The position numbers and the translations under genes are program-made. Source: Saccharopolyspora dendranthemae (GTDB lineage Bacteria; Actinomycetota; Actinomycetes; Mycobacteriales; Pseudonocardiaceae). From it: a DNA stretch of 64,000 nt. The notes beneath the pieces were generated by a model. That model ran no database searches. It saw only the letters and a program-made list of their open reading frames with translations, and had not been told where the DNA came from. Of the stretch, positions 56,386 to 64,000 are shown piece by piece (positions within the stretch are counted from its first letter, which is position 1; every line of letters starts with the position of its first letter). Location of the stretch: the NCBI RefSeq assembly GCF_007829955.1, contig NZ_VIWX01000007.1:310001-374000 (forward strand), in the 5' to 3' direction.

Positions 56386-56826
56386 TCAGGTGAGGGAGTA
56401 GGTCAAGACGAGTTCGTAGCCTTCTTCGTGGTGGCCTGCGATGGTGAGGTCGGCTTCGCCGCGGAGGTTTTCGAGGCCTCCGGTGCCCATGCCGGGGACG
56501 ACCTGGACGTGCGCAGAGACCGAGGCCTTGTCCTGGTGGCCGAGGTGCTGGAAGACGCAAGAGCCTTCGTGACCTGCGATGGAGCCTTCGAAGTGCTCGA
56601 AGGCGAGGACCGGGGCCGCATCGGCCTTGTAGGAGATGAGGTAGGTCAGGGTGCTCGTGCCCTCGATCTCGCCGGTGTAGGCGTAGCGCACCTCGGCCCT
56701 GGTGATGCCCCGGTTCGGGTAGTAGGCGTCGCCCGCGGTGGTGCCTTCGCCGTCGATGTCGACGACGAGGTGTTCCGACCAGGCGGCCACGGTGAAGCGG
56801 GCGGCTGCTTTCTGCTGGTAGCTCAT
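56386..56826 (-). CDS. DUF3224 family protein
   Basis: This is a 146-residue beta-rich (avidin/allene-oxide-cyclase-like) protein of unknown function. Typical blocks are GITRAEVRYAYTGEIEGTST, LISYKADAAP, FEHFEGSIAGHEGSCVFQH and GTGGLENLRGEADLTIAG. ATG at 56826 is chosen over 56868 because the 14 extra residues overlap the divergent promoter. It is divergent from an AraC regulator gene 65 bases away and may be its target. Confidence 0.88.
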   Translation of the reverse strand: MSYQQKAAARFTVAAWSEHLVVDIDGEGTTAGDAYYPNRGITRAEVRYAYTGEIEGTSTLTYLISYKADAAPVLAFEHFEGSIAGHEGSCVFQHLGHQDKASVSAHVQVVPGMGTGGLENLRGEADLTIAGHHEEGYELVLTYSLT

Positions 56827-56891
56827 GGCCACGAAGCTAGCCGCGGCCGATTCGCCGGTCTTGAACAAACGCGACGGCCTACGCTGAGCCC

Positions 56892-57698
56892 ATGTCGAAA
56901 GCCGGGCGGCCCGAGGCGATCGTGCGCCCGAGGGCGGGGGAGCGCGCGTTCGAGGTGGAACGCCTCGAACCGGATCCCGCGCTGGCCGAGTTCGTCGACT
57001 ACTACTGGCTCGTCCGCTGGAACACCACCGGTGAGCACCGGCAGCAGGTCGTGCCGCAGCCGCGCGTTCACGTCGCGGCGGAGGACGGCAGGCTCCTCGT
57101 CCACGGAGTCTCCCGCGAACCGTTCTTCCGGACCCTGACCGGAGTCGGGCACGTGCTCGGTGCGGCCTTCCACCCAGGCGGCTTCCGGGCGCTGCTGAAG
57201 GGCAGCGTCGGGGCCATCTCGGGAACCGTCCGCACCGCCGAGGACGTCCTCGGCCACGACGACCGCGCCGCGGCCGAGCGGATCCTCTCCACCAGCGAGA
57301 CCGCGGCGATCGTCCCGGTCCTCGACGCCTACCTGCTGGCCTGCGAACCCGAACCGGATCCCACCGGACGCGCAGTGACCGACCTGGTCGACGAGGTCCA
57401 GCGGAGACCGGACATCGCGCGAGTCGAGCAGCTGTCCGAGCACGCCGGTCTCAGCGCACGCGCCCTTCAGCGCCTGTTCTCCGACTACGTGGGAGTCGGG
57501 CCCAAGTGGGTCATCCAGCGCTCCCGCCTCCTCGACGCGACCGCGGCCGCGCATTCCGGTGAACCGGTCGACTGGTCCGGTCTCGCCGCGACGCTCGGCT
57601 TCAGCGACCAGGCCCACCTGACCCGCGTGTTCACCCAGGTCGTCGGAACGTCACCCGAGCGGTACCGGCGGGACCCCGGCACCGCCGACGATCGGTGA
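56892..57698 (+). CDS. AraC-family regulator
   Basis: This is a 268-residue transcription factor. The N-terminal ~150 residues are the DUF6597-type sensor domain (FVDYYWLVRWN…, GVGHVLGAAFHPGGF). The C-terminal double helix-turn-helix is seen in LSARALQRLFSDYVGVGPKW and LGFSDQAHLTRVFTQVVGTS followed by PERYR. Divergent from DUF3224 and upstream of a DinB-like gene on its own strand; regulation of either is plausible. Confidence 0.9.
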   Translation: MSKAGRPEAIVRPRAGERAFEVERLEPDPALAEFVDYYWLVRWNTTGEHRQQVVPQPRVHVAAEDGRLLVHGVSREPFFRTLTGVGHVLGAAFHPGGFRALLKGSVGAISGTVRTAEDVLGHDDRAAAERILSTSETAAIVPVLDAYLLACEPEPDPTGRAVTDLVDEVQRRPDIARVEQLSEHAGLSARALQRLFSDYVGVGPKWVIQRSRLLDATAAAHSGEPVDWSGLAATLGFSDQAHLTRVFTQVVGTSPERYRRDPGTADDR

Positions 57699-57728
57699 AC
57701 GTCGGTGCGGCGTGGGAGGTTTCCGGGC

Positions 57729-58298
57729 ATGACCGATGAGAAGGCGATGCTGCGGAGCTACCTCGACGCCGGACGCGAGGCCGTTCGGTGGAAGGCCGAA
57801 GGGCTCGCCGAGCACGACCTGCGCCGGCCGATGACCTCGACGGGGACCAACGTGCTGGGCGTGATCAAGCACCTCGCGACCATGGAACTCGGGTACTTCG
57901 GCGAGGTCTTCGGGCGCCCGTCAGGGATCCCGACGCCGTGGATGGAGCCGGACGCCGAGTTCGACGCGGACCTGTGGGCCACCGCCGACGAATCGAGCGC
58001 GTGGGTGCTCGACCTCTACGACCGCGCGTGCGCGCACGCGGACTCGACGATCGACGCGCTCGCTCTCGACTCGCCGGGATCCGTGCCGTGGTGGCCGAGC
58101 GGCGAGGTCACGCTGCACCGGATCCTCGTGCACGTGATCCAGGAAACCGGCAGGCACGCAGGGCATCTCGACATCGTCCGCGAACTCATCGACGGCGCCG
58201 TGGGTCGCGGTCCGCGCAACGACAACATGACCACCGACGATCAGGCGCGATGGCGGGAGCACCGCGACCGGCTGGAGCGGATCGCCCGGGAGGCCTGA
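57729..58298 (+). CDS. DinB-like (DUF664) protein
   Basis: This is a 189-residue four-helix-bundle protein of the DinB/YfiT thiol-transferase-like superfamily. Metal His candidates are in VIKHLATMELGYF and ETGRHAGHLDIVREL. Actinobacterial members use mycothiol or similar cofactors, but the substrate is unknown. ATG at 57729 follows GGAGG with nine bases of spacing. It is 30 bases after the AraC gene, probably the same transcript. Confidence 0.87.
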   Translation: MTDEKAMLRSYLDAGREAVRWKAEGLAEHDLRRPMTSTGTNVLGVIKHLATMELGYFGEVFGRPSGIPTPWMEPDAEFDADLWATADESSAWVLDLYDRACAHADSTIDALALDSPGSVPWWPSGEVTLHRILVHVIQETGRHAGHLDIVRELIDGAVGRGPRNDNMTTDDQARWREHRDRLERIAREA

Positions 58299-58437
58299 TC
58301 GGCCAGCAGGATTTCCGGCGCGCCACCGCGATTCGCGGATCCGCCGCAGGTGAGGCTCGACTTGATCAAGAAATGGTGCGGGCTTGGCGAGCCTCGCCGG
58401 AGATTCGGTAGGGTGAGCCGCAACCAGGACCCCTGAC

Positions 58438-58456
58438 ACCAGAGGCGATCTCTGGT
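58438..58456. promoter_or_regulatory. Inverted repeat upstream of ndh
   Basis: ACCAGAG-GCGAT-CTCTGGT is a perfect 7-bp inverted repeat with a 5-base spacer, ~25 bases after a TAGGGT box (58408–58413). It could be an operator or an early leader stem for ndh. Another −10-like TATGTG lies at 58591. The rest of 58299–58612 has no gene. Confidence 0.4.
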
Positions 58457-58612
58457 CGAAGCCGCCCTCCGCGCTTGTTCGTTACAGAGCGCGTACGCAG
58501 CGCGTATGTTCGCCTACCGCGCGTTGATCGTGATCGATGCCACTCGCGACTGGCGTCACATTAAGGGGGGTAGCTGCAGCGCGCTCACGGTATGTGGTGC
58601 GACCATAAAGTC

Positions 58613-59935
58613 ATGGCTGGTAAATCCGATCCCACGCGGATTCTCATCCTCGGCGGCGGTTACGTCGGCATGTACACGGCACTTCAGCTGCAGAAGAAGC
58701 TGGGGCGTCGTGAGGCCTCCGTGACGGTCGTCGATCCTCAGCCGCACATGACCTACCAGCCCTTCCTGCCGGAAGCGGCCGCGGGTTCCGTTGAACCCCG
58801 CCACGTGGTAGCGCCACTGCGACGAGTGTTGAAGCGGTGCCATGTGATCACCGCATCTGTCACCGAGATCAAGAACGACGAGAAGCTCGTCACGATCGAG
58901 AACCCGCAGAGCGGTTCCGAGACCCTCGCCTACGACGTCCTGGTCGTGGCGCTCGGTTCGGTGTCCCGGCTGCTGCCGATCCCCGGCCTGGCCGAGGAAG
59001 GCATCGGGCTCAAGACCGTGGGCGAGGCGACGTACCTGCGCAACCACGTGCTGGCCAAGATGGACGCCGCGGCCAACACCGACGACGAGGAGCTGCGCAA
59101 GCGGCTGCTCACGTTCACCTTCGTCGGTGGTGGGTTCGCGGGCGTCGAGGCGCTGGCCGAGCTGGAGGACATGGCCCGCTACGCGAGCCGTGACTACGCG
59201 AACCTGAGCCCGGACGACATGTCCTGGGCGCTCGTCGAAGCCGCCGGCCGGGTGATGCCCGAGGTCAGCGAGAAGATGGGCGTCTACGTCGTCAAGGCCC
59301 TCGAAGAGCGCGGCATCAAGGTCTACTTGAACACCTTTCTGAAGTCGGTCGAAGGCGGTCACGCCGTCCTGTCCGACGGCACGGAGTTCGACACCGACAC
59401 CCTGGTGTGGAACGCCGGTGTGAAGGCCAACCCGGTGGTCAAGAGCAGCGATCTGCCGCTGGACGAGCGAGGCCGCGTCAAGGCCTCGGCGCACATGCAG
59501 GTCGAGGGGCTGCCCGAGGTCTGGGCCGCCGGTGACGTCGCCGCCGTTCCGGACCTGTCCAAGACCGACGAGGACCCGACCGCCACCTGCGCCCCGTCCG
59601 CGCAGCACGCCGTTCGCCAGGCCGACCAGCTCGCCAAGAACGTGCTGGCCTCCCTGCGCGGCAAGCAGACCAAGGAGTACCGGCACGCCTACGCCGGCTC
59701 GGTCGCCGGTCTGGGTCTGTACAAGGGTGTCGCCGACGTCTACGGCTTCAAGGCCAAGGGCTTCATCGCGTGGTTCATGCACCGCAGCTACCACGTGAGC
59801 CGGATGCCCACCTTCAACCGGAAGATGCGGATCGTCATCGACTGGACGCTGGCCTTCCTGTTCAAGCGGGAAGCCGTGTCCATGGGTCAGATCGAGAACC
59901 CCCGGGCCGCCTTCGAGCGGGCCGCCAAGAGCTGA
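58613..59935 (+). CDS. ndh: Type II NADH dehydrogenase
   Basis: This single-subunit, non-proton-pumping NADH:menaquinone oxidoreductase has 440 residues and is peripheral to the membrane. The FAD-binding motif is ILGGGYVGMYTA and the NADH motif is FVGGGFAGVEALAELED. The quinone-site stretch AGSVAGLGLYKGVADVYG is shown in part. The C-terminal amphipathic helix region FNRKMRIVIDWTLAFLF anchors it. ATG at 58613 (MAGKSDPTR) is preferred to ATG 58592. A terminator follows at 59962. Confidence 0.95.
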   Translation: MAGKSDPTRILILGGGYVGMYTALQLQKKLGRREASVTVVDPQPHMTYQPFLPEAAAGSVEPRHVVAPLRRVLKRCHVITASVTEIKNDEKLVTIENPQSGSETLAYDVLVVALGSVSRLLPIPGLAEEGIGLKTVGEATYLRNHVLAKMDAAANTDDEELRKRLLTFTFVGGGFAGVEALAELEDMARYASRDYANLSPDDMSWALVEAAGRVMPEVSEKMGVYVVKALEERGIKVYLNTFLKSVEGGHAVLSDGTEFDTDTLVWNAGVKANPVVKSSDLPLDERGRVKASAHMQVEGLPEVWAAGDVAAVPDLSKTDEDPTATCAPSAQHAVRQADQLAKNVLASLRGKQTKEYRHAYAGSVAGLGLYKGVADVYGFKAKGFIAWFMHRSYHVSRMPTFNRKMRIVIDWTLAFLFKREAVSMGQIENPRAAFERAAKS

Positions 59936-59961
59936 CGCCACTTCGAGCCGAACGACACCGA

Positions 59962-59998
59962 GGCCGCGCGTCGACGTTGACGCGCGGCCGTCCTGTTT
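59962..59998 (+). terminator. Terminator after ndh
   Basis: An 11-bp stem GGCCGCGCGTC/GACGCGCGGCC with a 6-base loop is followed by GTCCTGTTTTC. Confidence 0.8.
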
Positions 59999-60041
59999 TC
60001 AAGATCCTCGTCCAAGCGGTGGACAATGCGATCCGCTATCC

Positions 60042-60092
60042 TTGACAATCAGTAGCGAGTAAACGAAGACTCAGTTCAGGTGTTCACCTGAA
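60042..60092 (+). promoter_or_regulatory. Promoter and palindrome before the peptide/ATP-grasp genes
   Basis: TTGACA at 60042–60047 is a consensus −35 box; a weak −10 (AAGACT) follows at 60066. TTCAGGTG-TT-CACCTGAA at 60075–60092 is a perfect palindrome that would cover the transcription start, the position of a repressor site. Ribosome-binding purines lie at 60107–60117. Confidence 0.45.
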
Positions 60093-60117
60093 AGGATGCG
60101 TCACCAGGGGGGAAGGG

Positions 60118-60246
60118 GTGAATCCCTTGACGCTCAAAGAACTGGCAGCGATCTTGCGCAGTGGGGACGCTCAGGACGGGCCGATCGCCGATTTCGAAGC
60201 GGATTACGCCGAAGCCTCGAAGGTGTTCCGGAAGAAGGACGACTGA
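60118..60246 (+). CDS. 42-residue peptide, possible ATP-grasp substrate
   Basis: This small ORF starts at GTG 60118, with GGGGGG ~5 bases upstream, and ends at TGA 60246. It is not a family I recognise. The first half is a predicted helix (NPLTLKELAAILRSGD), like a leader. The second half is acidic with Ser/Lys acceptors (DFEADYAEASKVFRKKDD). The ATP-grasp gene starts two bases after its stop, and the ATP-grasp ribosome-binding site (AAGGA 60235–60239) lies inside it, so translation is coupled. It could be a RiPP precursor of the graspetide kind, in which side chains of Asp/Glu are ligated to Ser/Thr/Lys, or a small regulatory subunit. Confidence 0.6.
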   Translation: MNPLTLKELAAILRSGDAQDGPIADFEADYAEASKVFRKKDD

Positions 60247-60248
60247 TC

Positions 60249-61382
60249 ATGAGCGCGGCCGAGAACCGGCCCGCTGATCTGGGGGAACGGTCCGAACCGG
60301 AGCTCCGCCCGACGCCGGTGCTGCTGCAGGGGCAGGACTACTTCGTCCGCGCACCCGGCACTCCGCTGGACTTCCAAGAACGCATGTACCAGGCAGGACT
60401 GGTCGAGGAGGAACCCGGCGACCCGGTTCCCTGCGTTCTCGTGCTCTCGCGCGCGACCGACATGGAGATGAACGAGCTCTCCCTCGCGCTGGCCGAGCAC
60501 GACATCCGCATGGTGCGCATCGACGCCGACCGCTGCCTGGACCTCCCACTGACGGTCTACGCGGATACTCCTCTGATCGAATTCCACCGCTGGCTCTTGC
60601 GCCCGGTACTGATCTGGCGGCGACACTTCGACATGACCGCCGTACCCGTTGACCCCGCAACTGTCTACGGGGCCTATGTTCGTGAGCAGTGGCAGGCGGT
60701 CGGCAACTGGCTGACCACGAGGGACGATTGGGATCGGGTGAACACGGGGCCGTCCGGCGAAGGTGTCGACCGGCTGACGCAGCTGCAGGACGCGGCGTCG
60801 GTCGGCATGCGCGTGCCGCGAACCGCCGTGACCACGATGCCCGGACGCAGCCGCCCCGGCGGAGCGCAGTGCATCGTGAAGACCGCCGGTCATCACATGC
60901 TCGAACCCGAACCCGGCGCGCTGCGCGGCTTGTTCCCGCAGCCCTTGGACATCCGCCGCACCGGCGACGAGGCGCGCGAGCCGGCCCCCGTGCTGGTCCA
61001 GCAGTACCTCGAAGCCGATGAGGAGCTGCGGGTGTTCGTGGTGGGGGAGCGCGCGATCGGTTTCCGGGTGAACAAGCTCGACCCGGCTCAGCTGTGGGTC
61101 GACCCGGAATCGGTCGTGGTGGAGCCGGTGGACGTACCCGGTGAGCTGGCTGGGCGGCTCCTGCAGCTGTGCGAGCGCTGGCAGCTGGACGTGGCGGGCT
61201 TCGACCTGCTGCGCGTCGGCGACGAGTGGGTGTTCCTGGAGGTCAACGTCAACTGCGACTGGCGCTGGTTCGAGCAACGCGCCGACAGCAAGGACGTGTC
61301 GAGTGCGGTGCACGACTGGGTTCGTTCGAGGTTCGACGAGCTCGCGGCATCCGCGACGGTGGGTGAATGGGGCAGCTGGTGA
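60249..61382 (+). CDS. ATP-grasp ligase (MvdD/RimK-like)
   Basis: This is a 377-residue ATP-grasp enzyme. An N-terminal domain of ~180 residues has VLVLSRATDMEMNELSLAL, a typical pre-grasp opening, and RPVLIWRRHFDM where graspetide ligases have their short Arg/Tyr motif. The grasp fold includes ATP Lys211 in CIVKTAGHHM, the hinge VLVQQYLEADEELRVFVVG, and metal ligands EVNVNCDW (331–338). Its nearest look-alikes are the MvdC/MvdD/TgmB-type peptide ligases, which form ester or amide crosslinks in small precursor peptides. The tightly coupled 42-codon ORF is the obvious partner. No methyltransferase, protease or exporter gene is adjacent. Role is inferred. Confidence 0.8.
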   Translation: MSAAENRPADLGERSEPELRPTPVLLQGQDYFVRAPGTPLDFQERMYQAGLVEEEPGDPVPCVLVLSRATDMEMNELSLALAEHDIRMVRIDADRCLDLPLTVYADTPLIEFHRWLLRPVLIWRRHFDMTAVPVDPATVYGAYVREQWQAVGNWLTTRDDWDRVNTGPSGEGVDRLTQLQDAASVGMRVPRTAVTTMPGRSRPGGAQCIVKTAGHHMLEPEPGALRGLFPQPLDIRRTGDEAREPAPVLVQQYLEADEELRVFVVGERAIGFRVNKLDPAQLWVDPESVVVEPVDVPGELAGRLLQLCERWQLDVAGFDLLRVGDEWVFLEVNVNCDWRWFEQRADSKDVSSAVHDWVRSRFDELAASATVGEWGSW

Positions 61383-61481
61383 CGAGACCACGCGGGTGTG
61401 GAATCTGTCCGCGCGCGGGAACCTTAGGCGGTTCTCCCGCGTCCTAGTGGCGACCCGGCACGTGTGCCGGTATCGGTGCTG

Positions 61482-61555
61482 GCCCCCGTAGCCCAACTGG
61501 CAGAGGCAGACGACTTAAAATCGTCAGAGTGTCGGTTCGAACCCGACCGGGGGCA
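61482..61555 (+). tRNA. Class I tRNA with anticodon UAA (predicted tRNA-Leu)
   Basis: A 74-nt cloverleaf with perfect acceptor (GCCCCCG/CGGGGGC, discriminator A). The D-arm is closed by GCC/GGC with TGG in the loop, the anticodon stem is GACGA/TCGTC with loop CTTAAAA (anticodon TAA), the variable loop has only five bases (AGAGT), and the T-arm is GTCGG/CCGAC with loop TTCGAAC. UAA reads UUA (Leu), but bacterial tRNA-Leu is normally class II with a long variable arm. CCA is not encoded; TTTTCC follows and may terminate transcription. Confidence 0.88.
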
Positions 61556-61831
61556 CTTTTCCAAGCTATCGGGTCATCCGATTTCGCACCTCCACCATCC
61601 GCGCGTTTCGCGCGACTCGTTCGAGTGATCTTCCCGGTTCGGCTTGTTGGTGAACTCCTTTCGTGCTTGGCGCGTGGCCCGAGGAGTCGCGTTCCGGTCT
61701 CGGTTCGGTGAAGCCCCGGCCGAGCGAGGGCCCGTGCAGTCGCTTGACCAGGAGGGCTCGCTGCTCGTTGAGGTGGCGATTACCCGGTGGGGGTTTCGCG
61801 CCCGGCGGGTCAACCGCGACAATGCGCGCTC

Positions 61832-62698
61832 ATGGCCTACGAGCGAGACCCCCGGGCCGGACGGCCGGGACCGGGACAGCAGGGACCGCAGCAGCCGGGA
61901 CCGCAGCAGGGTGGACCTCGGCAGCCGGGGCCGCCCCCCGGTCCGCCGGGACCGCCGCCGGGCGGCCAGCCCAGGCCGCCGCAGGTGCCGCCGGGGCAGG
62001 CGCCGCCCGGACCGGGCCCGCAGCAGATGCCCCCGGGACGGGTACCGCCCGGTCAGCCTCCGATGGGTGGCCAGCCGCAGCAGCCGATGCCGCCGCAGCA
62101 GCCGCCGGCTCAGCCTCCGCAGCAGCCTCCGGGCGGGGTTCCCGGCTACCAGCCGCCGGCCAACAACCCGTACCCCGAGACCCGCATCGACCAGCGCGTC
62201 GATCCGCAGGCCGACCCCTACGGCTACCGCGACGGCTACCGCGACGACCGCTACGACGATCGGTACGACGACTACTACGACGACCGGTACGACGACCGCT
62301 ACCGGGAACCGGAGCGCGACCGGTACCGCGACGACTACGACCGCCGCGACCGCGACTACGACCGCCGCGATCGGGACCACGACCGCCGGGACCGCGACCA
62401 CGACCGGCGCGACCGGTTCCACGGGCCCAGCGCGGACGCCATCGGCCGCACGATCCAGGTGCTCAGCGCGCTGATCGCGCTGGTGTTCGTGCTGCACATC
62501 ATCTTCTCGGTGACCGGGGCCAACCAGGACAACGACTTCGTCGCCTTCACCTACGGCACCGCGAAGTTCTTCGTCTTCGGCTTGGGCGACGTGTTCACCC
62601 CGGGTGACGCGACGATCGGTCTGGTGCTCAACTACGGCCTGGCCGCGTTGATCTACCTGTTCGCCGGTCGGATCATCGCGCGAGCGCTCCGGCGGTGA
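61832..62698 (+). CDS. Pro-rich, Arg/Asp-repeat membrane protein
   Basis: This is a 288-residue protein of unknown function. The first ~125 residues are low-complexity Pro/Gly/Gln. Residues ~130–200 carry Tyr/Asp/Arg repeats (RYDDRYDDYYDDRYDD, then four DRRDRD units). The last ~85 residues have two hydrophobic helices (TIQVLSALIALVFVLHIIFS and LVLNYGLAALIYLFAGRIIA). The charged tail is probably cytoplasmic and may be disordered or phase-separating. ATG at 61832 is nine bases after GACAAT, again a leaderless pattern. The gap before it, 61556–61831, contains no other gene. Confidence 0.82.
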   Translation: MAYERDPRAGRPGPGQQGPQQPGPQQGGPRQPGPPPGPPGPPPGGQPRPPQVPPGQAPPGPGPQQMPPGRVPPGQPPMGGQPQQPMPPQQPPAQPPQQPPGGVPGYQPPANNPYPETRIDQRVDPQADPYGYRDGYRDDRYDDRYDDYYDDRYDDRYREPERDRYRDDYDRRDRDYDRRDRDHDRRDRDHDRRDRFHGPSADAIGRTIQVLSALIALVFVLHIIFSVTGANQDNDFVAFTYGTAKFFVFGLGDVFTPGDATIGLVLNYGLAALIYLFAGRIIARALRR

Positions 62699-62709
62699 CG
62701 CTGGGTTGA

Positions 62710-62736
62710 ACCGGACCCGGAAATTCCGGGTCCGGT
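62710..62736 (+). terminator. Terminator before yidC
   Basis: ACCGGACCCGGAA with TTCCGGGTCCGGT forms a 13-bp stem, in practice with a small AT loop, and is followed by ATTGC. Confidence 0.6.
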
Positions 62737-62965
62737 ATTGCACATGTCACCTGTCCGCGTGACCAGGGAAAACTTTCCGTGATCGCGGTACTGCGGGCCG
62801 GACTACCAGGGGGCGACCGTCGTCCGGTGTCCGGGCATGGCACCCTTGAACTGGCCGGACCTGCGATTCAGGTGGGTCCTGCCGCGCACGCACGGCCCGG
62901 GTTGCGCCGGATGGAAACGACGTCGGGCGCTCGCCCCCAGCGGCCCATTGACCAGGAGTAGCTGA

Positions 62966-64000
62966 GTGGAAAGTTTCTTCTCCTTCATCCTCTACCCGGT
63001 GTCTGCGATCTTGTGGTTCTGGCACAAGGTCTTCGGCACCGTGCTGGGGCCGGACAACGGCTTCGCCTGGGCACTGGCCGTGTTCTTCCTGGTGTTCACG
63101 CTGCGAACGGTGCTGATCAAGCCCGCGCTGAGCCAGATGCGCGCAGGCCGCAAGATGGCCAAGTTCTCGCCGCACATCCAGAAGCTGCGCGAGAAGTACA
63201 AGAACGACCGCCAGCGCATGGCGCAGGAGATGCAGAAGCTCCAGTCCGAGCACGGGGTCAACCCGCTCGGCGGCTGCCTTCCCGCGCTGCTGCAGATCCC
63301 GGTGTTCCTGAGCCTGTTCCACGTGCTCCGGAACTTCCACCCGGGCGCGCAGAGCAACTTCGTCTTCGACAAGGCCGGCGTCGACTCGTTCATCCAGGCG
63401 AACATCTTCGGCGCGAAGCTGTCGAACTGGATCACCCAGCCCGAGGCGGAGCTGGCGCTGTTCGGCACCACCCGGACGTCGATGATGATCGTGGCCATCC
63501 CGCTGATGGTGATCGCCTCGGTCGCGACCTTCTTCACCATGCGGTTGTCGGTGAAGAAGCAGACCGACGCCTCGATGGCCAACCCGCAGTCGGCCATGAT
63601 GGCCAAGTTCATGATGTACATCGCGCCGATCGGCGCGCTCATCTCGGGCTGGTTCCTGCCGATCGCGGTGCTGCTGTACTGGCTGGCCAACAACATGTGG
63701 ACGCTGGGTCAGCAGCACTTCCTGACCAAGAAGATCGACGCCGAGCAGGAGCGCGAGCGGCAGAAGGAGATCGAGGCCAAGAAGGCCACGCCGCGCCCCA
63801 AGCCCGGGCAGAAACCAGCCCGCGACGGCAAGGCCGAGGCCGGGCAGGAGACCGCGACGGCGACCGCCACCGAGGCCACGCCGTCCAAGCCCGCGCCTGG
63901 TCAGCGGCCTGGCGGCAAGCCCGGCGGGAAGAAGAACCAAGCGAAGAACCAAGCGAAGAACCGTCCCGGCAGGCAGGCGTCCAGAGCCAAGAAACGCCGT
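62966..64000 (+). CDS. yidC: YidC/Oxa1 membrane protein insertase, 3' end beyond window
   Basis: This is an insertase that places proteins in the plasma membrane, alone or with SecYEG; 345 codons are present and the frame is still open. Membrane helix 1 is at the very N-terminus (SFILYPVSAILWFWHKVF). The YidC core follows, with the conserved Arg in FTLRTVLIKPALSQM and coiled coil AKFSPHIQKLREKYKND, PLGGCLPALLQIPVFLSLFH, and later helices ending LYWLANNMWTLGQQ. The C-terminal tail is basic and rich in Lys/Pro/Gly (KPGGKKNQAKNQAKN), as in ribosome-binding tails. GTG at 62966 has AGGAG upstream. Upstream genes are not rnpA/rpmH, so this may be a second copy. Confidence 0.92.
   Translation, partial: MESFFSFILYPVSAILWFWHKVFGTVLGPDNGFAWALAVFFLVFTLRTVLIKPALSQMRAGRKMAKFSPHIQKLREKYKNDRQRMAQEMQKLQSEHGVNPLGGCLPALLQIPVFLSLFHVLRNFHPGAQSNFVFDKAGVDSFIQANIFGAKLSNWITQPEAELALFGTTRTSMMIVAIPLMVIASVATFFTMRLSVKKQTDASMANPQSAMMAKFMMYIAPIGALISGWFLPIAVLLYWLANNMWTLGQQHFLTKKIDAEQERERQKEIEAKKATPRPKPGQKPARDGKAEAGQETATATATEATPSKPAPGQRPGGKPGGKKNQAKNQAKNRPGRQASRAKKRR

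Noticed and set aside
58506..58724. 72-codon ORF in the ndh upstream region
   Set aside because: It overlaps the ndh N-terminus in another frame, has no ribosome-binding site and no recognisable sequence.

Overview
The window is high-GC actinobacterial chromosome, most like Pseudonocardiaceae (Saccharopolyspora type; the genus is an inference). The evidence is strong GC3 bias, many GTG starts, many apparently leaderless starts directly after TANNNT boxes, resuscitation-promoting factors, protein O-mannosyltransferase, a Pks16-like acyl-AMP ligase and Actinobacteria-type eno–ftsB–DUF501–ppx neighbours. The backbone (O-mannosyltransferase, rsmI, metG, tatD, rpfB, ksgA, ispE, acyl-AMP ligase, pth, rplY, prs, glmU, TetR, mfd, mazG, lytic transglycosylase, eno, ftsB, DUF501, ppx) follows the order known in Mycobacterium tuberculosis around Rv1002c–Rv1026.

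Layout. 1–3.3 kb: a DesK/DesR-like two-component pair divergent from a two-gene ABC exporter. 3.3–12.5 kb: mannosyltransferase, rsmI, metG–tatD, two Rpf-type cell-wall hydrolases, ksgA. 12.5–15.7 kb: a methionine importer (metNIQ) behind a SAM riboswitch and a 47-codon upstream ORF. 15.7–25.4 kb: ispE, ABC-F, acyl-AMP ligase, then pth, rplY, a nitroreductase, prs and glmU. 25.6–31 kb: a diguanylate cyclase, tRNA-Gln, a fatty-acyl desaturase with a TetR-type operator, a TetR regulator, and a lipoprotein sugar dehydrogenase. 31–46.3 kb: mfd, a SurA-like lipoprotein, mazG, three paralogous lytic transglycosylases, a TPR protein, eno, ftsB, DUF501, aidB, ppx. 46.5–52.1 kb: a complete oppABCDF operon. 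52.2–58.3 kb: accessory genes (mini-SepF, S10 peptidase, UdgB, an orphan HigA with an apparent HigB scar, an MNT-domain protein with a stub partner, VOC, DUF3224, AraC, DinB). 58.6–64 kb: NDH-2, a 42-codon ORF coupled to an ATP-grasp ligase, an unusual class I tRNA with anticodon UAA, a Pro-rich/Arg-Asp-repeat membrane protein, and the 5' part of a yidC gene.

Non-coding structure stands out. Four copies of a ~70-bp near-perfect palindrome (family A) lie between genes, three of them at convergent 3' ends. A second element (family B) has two full copies with compensatory changes in its stem, plus one left-end fragment. A cluster of four short inverted repeats (family C) lies between the nitroreductase and prs genes. 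The best candidates for undescribed biology are the 42-codon ORF/ATP-grasp pair beside the odd tRNA, the riboswitch/upstream-ORF leader of metNIQ, and the covarying repeat families. No transposase, integrase or CRISPR array was seen.
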